The position numbers and the translations under genes were made by a program. Of a stretch of 7,833 bases of DNA, positions 5,564 through 7,833 are shown in pieces (the first letter of the stretch is position 1; each line of letters begins with the position of its first letter). Below the pieces are notes generated by a model that was not told where the DNA came from, searched no databases, and saw only the letters and a program-made list of their open reading frames with translations. Source of the stretch: Cyclobacteriaceae bacterium (GTDB lineage Bacteria; Bacteroidota; Bacteroidia; Cytophagales; Cyclobacteriaceae); the NCBI GenBank assembly GCA_025358195.1, contig JANYKP010000185.1:1-7833 (forward strand), in the 5' to 3' direction.

Positions 5564-5740
5564 ATGCAGCTTATCGGCATTATGGTCAGCGTTCGTGATC
5601 GGGTCATGTTAGAAAAGCCCGGTTCCTCCCCTTTACAGCGGGTTGAGATCCGAATATTTTCACGATTACAGGTTAGCCCGGGCGCTCTCATTTGCTTGCT
5701 GATTTTCGTATTTTCAGCCCTTGAAATTATTTCCTCATGA
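5564..5740 (+). CDS. Possible small membrane protein, 58 aa, overlapping ltaE
   Basis: An ATG preceded by TTAATAA opens 58 codons that fill most of the gap and end in a TGA overlapping the ltaE start as ATGA. The product begins MQLIGIMVSVRDRVMLEKPG, has a basic middle part (QRVEIRIFSRLQ), and ends in one hydrophobic helix, GALICLLIFVFSALEII. The ATGA overlap is the usual arrangement for translational coupling, and the region is not AT-rich like a typical spacer. Against it: I recognise no family, there is no ribosome binding site, and 58 open codons can occur by chance. The alternative is that this is simply the leader of ltaE. Confidence 0.3.
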   Translation: MQLIGIMVSVRDRVMLEKPGSSPLQRVEIRIFSRLQVSPGALICLLIFVFSALEIISS

Positions 5741-6759
5741 TAGTTGATTTACGCAGTGACACGGTCACTAAACCTACACCCGGTATGTTGGACGCAATGA
5801 TGCATGCCGAGGTAGGTGACGATGTATTTGGCGAAGACCCTTCGATAAAAAAACTAGAGAATAAATGTGCACACCTTCTTGAAATGGAAGCTGCCGTTTT
5901 TTGTCCTTCCGGCACGATGACGAATCAGATCGGGATAAACGTGCTCACGCGGCCTTTCGATGAAGTGATTTGTTACAAGGGCGCTCACATTTATAAATAT
6001 GAAGGTGGTGGTTTGGCCGGCAATAGCCATGTCAGCGTGCGACTGCTGTCAGGTGACCGGGGACGGTTATCGGTAGAGGAGATCGCTGCGAATATTAATT
6101 CAACAGATTCGCATTACCCTGTCACATCGGTCGTGGCGCTGGAGAATACGGTCGTGCGGGAAGCGGGTAGCTATTATACATTAGACCAGATTAAAAGTGT
6201 GTCGGAGTTTTCGCGGCCGAAAGGATTAAAACTTCACCTTGATGGAGCCCGTTTCTTCAATGCTTTGGTTGAGACTGGCGATCGCTCTCAAGATTACGGA
6301 CGCTTTTTTGATACGGTCTCCATATGCCTTTCAAAGGGATTGGGGTCACCCGTCGGATCAGTACTCGTTTGTAAAAAAGAACTGGAGCCAAAAGTCAGGA
6401 GGATGCGCAAGGCATTTGGCGGCGGCATGCGGCAGTCAGGATTTCTGGCGGCAGCTGCCATCTATGCACTAGATCATCATGTGACACGACTAAAAGAAGA
6501 TCATGTACGCGCAAAGGAATTATCGAAAGTCTTGATGAAGCAATCGTACGTCAAATCGATGATGCCCGTTGACACAAACATTATCATCTTTGAATTGGCG
6601 CCGGGCGTTACCACTGAAAAGTTTTTGGCAAAAATAGGAGAGCATCAGATCAAGGCACTGGCCTTCAGTCAGACCGAGATTCGGTTAGTAACCCACCTTG
6701 ATTTTGATGATCGTATGCTGGAGAAGGCAACAGACGTTTTCAAACGACTTTCTATTTAA
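5737..6759 (+). CDS. ltaE: Low-specificity L-threonine aldolase
   Basis: A PLP-dependent fold-type I enzyme that splits L-threonine and L-allo-threonine to glycine and acetaldehyde; cytosolic, in glycine/threonine metabolism. The N-terminus DLRSDTVTKPTPGM is the family signature. Active-site features: GDDVFGEDP (27-35), the cofactor-stacking His84 in KGAHI, LDGAR (168-172) with Asp169 expected to contact the PLP ring nitrogen, the Schiff-base lysine Lys200 in SICLSKGLGSP, and GGGMRQ (228-233). Where many homologs read ENTH this one reads ENTVV (136-140), so the histidine position is valine; the catalytic lysine and cofactor contacts are intact. The 340-residue length is normal. ATG 5737 is fixed by the conserved start. 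rarA follows after 9 nt, so the two are probably co-transcribed. No convincing promoter box is seen just upstream. Confidence 0.95.
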   Translation: MIVDLRSDTVTKPTPGMLDAMMHAEVGDDVFGEDPSIKKLENKCAHLLEMEAAVFCPSGTMTNQIGINVLTRPFDEVICYKGAHIYKYEGGGLAGNSHVSVRLLSGDRGRLSVEEIAANINSTDSHYPVTSVVALENTVVREAGSYYTLDQIKSVSEFSRPKGLKLHLDGARFFNALVETGDRSQDYGRFFDTVSICLSKGLGSPVGSVLVCKKELEPKVRRMRKAFGGGMRQSGFLAAAAIYALDHHVTRLKEDHVRAKELSKVLMKQSYVKSMMPVDTNIIIFELAPGVTTEKFLAKIGEHQIKALAFSQTEIRLVTHLDFDDRMLEKATDVFKRLSI

Positions 6760-6768
6760 ACAGATCTG

Positions 6769-7833
6769 ATGGCCCTGCTCAATTCCTCATCACCACCCCT
6801 CGCTGAACGTATGCGTCCTTCCAGGCTGGAAGACCTTGTGGGGCAGGAACACCTGGTTGGCGCCAATGGAATTATTCGAAAGGCCATAACCTCTGGCAAT
6901 GTTCCCTCCATGATTTTGTGGGGACCACCGGGTGTTGGAAAAACAACCATTGCGAATATTATCGCCAATGAGGTGAAGCGTCCTTTTCATACCCTCAGCG
7001 CAGTGAATGCCGGGGTAAAAGATGTACGCGAGGTAATTGAAAAAGCAAAACATACAAACCGCCCGATATTATTTATCGACGAAATTCATCGTTTCAATAA
7101 ATCTCAGCAGGATGCGTTGCTCGGAGCCGTGGAGAAAGGAACGATCACTTTGATTGGAGCCACTACTGAAAATCCATCGTTCGAGGTAAATTCTGCGTTG
7201 CTCTCACGATGCCAGGTCTATGTGCTGAAACCTTTGGGGGAAAAAGAGTTGCTTTCGTTGATCGACCAGGCGTTACGGAACGATGTGGATTTGAGGAAAC
7301 GAACTATCATCATCAAAGAACATAATGCGTTACTGACGATTTCGGGCGGCGATGCGCGCAAAATTCTTAACCTGATTGAATTAATCAGTGAATCAATTTC
7401 GACAGGCTCAACTTCGACAGGCTCAATTTCGGCGGCTATCGAAATTACTGATAACCTGGTAATGGAGGTAGCTCAAAAGCACATTGCCATCTATGATAAG
7501 AGTGGTGAACAACATTATGACATCATTTCGGCATTCATCAAATCCATTCGTGGGAGTGATCCGAACGCAGCCGTCTATTACCTCGCCAGGATGGTGGAAG
7601 GGGGAGAGGACGTAAAATTTATTGCGCGAAGGCTCGTGATTCTGGCTTCGGAAGACATTGGAAATGCCAATCCTACCGCCCTCGTTCTGGCCACGAGCGC
7701 TTTTCAAGCGGTGAACATAATCGGTTATCCGGAAGCAAGTCTTATTCTCAGCCAATGCACGACCTATCTGGCGAGTTCGCCCAAAAGCAACTCCAGCACG
7801 GTTGCCATTGGTGGCGCTATGAATAAGGTCCAC
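6769..7833 (+). CDS. rarA: Replication-associated recombination protein A (3' end outside window)
   Basis: A RarA/MgsA/WRNIP1-family AAA+ ATPase that acts at stalled replication forks and on single-stranded DNA gaps. The 355 codons present cover the clamp-loader-like ATPase core and most of the C-terminal tetramerisation region; full length is usually about 420-450. Motifs: RMRPSRLEDLVGQEHL at the N-terminus, Walker A GPPGVGKTT (52-60), Walker B LFIDEIHRF (101-109), sensor 1 ATTENPSFE (131-139), arginine finger in LLSRC (Arg147), sensor 2 GGDARK (193-198), and the C-terminal RGSDPNAAVYYLARM and ASEDIGNANP blocks. Residues 209-223 are an unusual low-complexity Ser/Thr/Gly stretch (SISTGSTSTGSIS) made by a tandem 15-nt repeat. 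It lies between the ATPase and C-terminal parts and leaves every motif intact. The ATG is 9 nt after the ltaE stop. Confidence 0.95.
   Translation, partial: MALLNSSSPPLAERMRPSRLEDLVGQEHLVGANGIIRKAITSGNVPSMILWGPPGVGKTTIANIIANEVKRPFHTLSAVNAGVKDVREVIEKAKHTNRPILFIDEIHRFNKSQQDALLGAVEKGTITLIGATTENPSFEVNSALLSRCQVYVLKPLGEKELLSLIDQALRNDVDLRKRTIIIKEHNALLTISGGDARKILNLIELISESISTGSTSTGSISAAIEITDNLVMEVAQKHIAIYDKSGEQHYDIISAFIKSIRGSDPNAAVYYLARMVEGGEDVKFIARRLVILASEDIGNANPTALVLATSAFQAVNIIGYPEASLILSQCTTYLASSPKSNSSTVAIGGAMNKVH
7394..7437. repeat. Tandem 15-nt repeat (TTCGACAGGCTCAA unit) inside rarA
   Basis: Two full units, CAATTTCGACAGGCT (7394-7408) and CAACTTCGACAGGCT (7409-7423), differ at one base. A third shortened unit, CAATTTCGGCGGCT, follows (7424-7437). 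The reading frame is kept and yields STGS twice. TTCGACAGGCTCA is, from memory, a common dispersed short repeat in Bacteroidota and some other environmental bacteria, usually in intergenic hairpins, so a coding location is notable. Confidence 0.75.

Noticed and set aside
5385..5612. 75-codon plus-strand frame opposite the start of the metalloprotease gene
   Set aside because: It runs antisense to the metalloprotease signal-peptide region, has no protein-like features, and ends in the divergent spacer.
1887..6285. Two copies of the 8-mer palindrome GCGATCGC (1887-1894 and 6278-6285)
   Set aside because: Both lie within coding sequence, and two copies are too few to claim a HIP1-like repeat or methylation-linked motif.

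Overview
The window looks like a chromosomal segment from a member of the Bacteroidota, most likely a Cytophagales-type organism. Three things point there: promoter boxes of the Bacteroidota form TAnnTTTG, a secreted metzincin of the DUF5117/DUF5118 type that is typical of the phylum, and translation starts that almost entirely lack Shine-Dalgarno sequences. Base composition is moderate and even. I see no insertion sequence, prophage, CRISPR array or defence island. Most of the window is housekeeping DNA, and the interesting material is in the spaces between genes.

Left edge (1-411), read on the minus strand: an initiator tRNA (fMet) with its own promoter box, a strong terminator, and then the first 28 codons of a GIY-YIG nuclease whose ATG follows directly on the terminator's T-tract. 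Upstream of the good tRNA lies a second, broken copy. Its 5' half is identical over 37 nt, but the 3' side of the anticodon arm is replaced by a GC-rich 16-nt palindrome and the acceptor 3' strand is gone. The best promoter of the cluster stands in front of this broken copy.

412-2938, plus strand: era (ribosome-assembly GTPase), then two tandem paralogous genes for small secreted PepSY-like proteins, each closed by its own terminator. Both paralogs are preceded at nearly the same distance by the same 15-mer, CGGCACGGATTTCGT. Its first half is a good sigma-54 -24 box, while its -12 half is imperfect. The 548-bp gap before the second paralog holds four related dyads of the form TGAY-N4-ATYA, each preceded by a TTCC(C) tract and spaced about 74, 62 and 73 bp apart (close to whole helical turns). 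They lie about 180-400 bp upstream of the expected start site, which is enhancer distance. I read this as a candidate sigma-54/enhancer-controlled stress or envelope gene pair. This regulatory block is the least explained part of the window.

2936-5413, minus strand: a large secreted zinc metalloprotease (metzincin motif HEVGHTLGLTH plus a Met-turn), converging on the second paralog and sharing a bidirectional terminator with it.

5564-7833, plus strand: a possible 58-codon single-helix membrane ORF that overlaps the next gene by ATGA, then ltaE (low-specificity L-threonine aldolase), then 9 nt later rarA (AAA+ recombination/replication-restart ATPase), cut by the window edge. rarA carries an in-frame tandem of a 15-nt unit containing TTCGACAGGCTCA, so a short repeat has entered a coding sequence here much as the palindrome entered the tRNA copy at the left edge.
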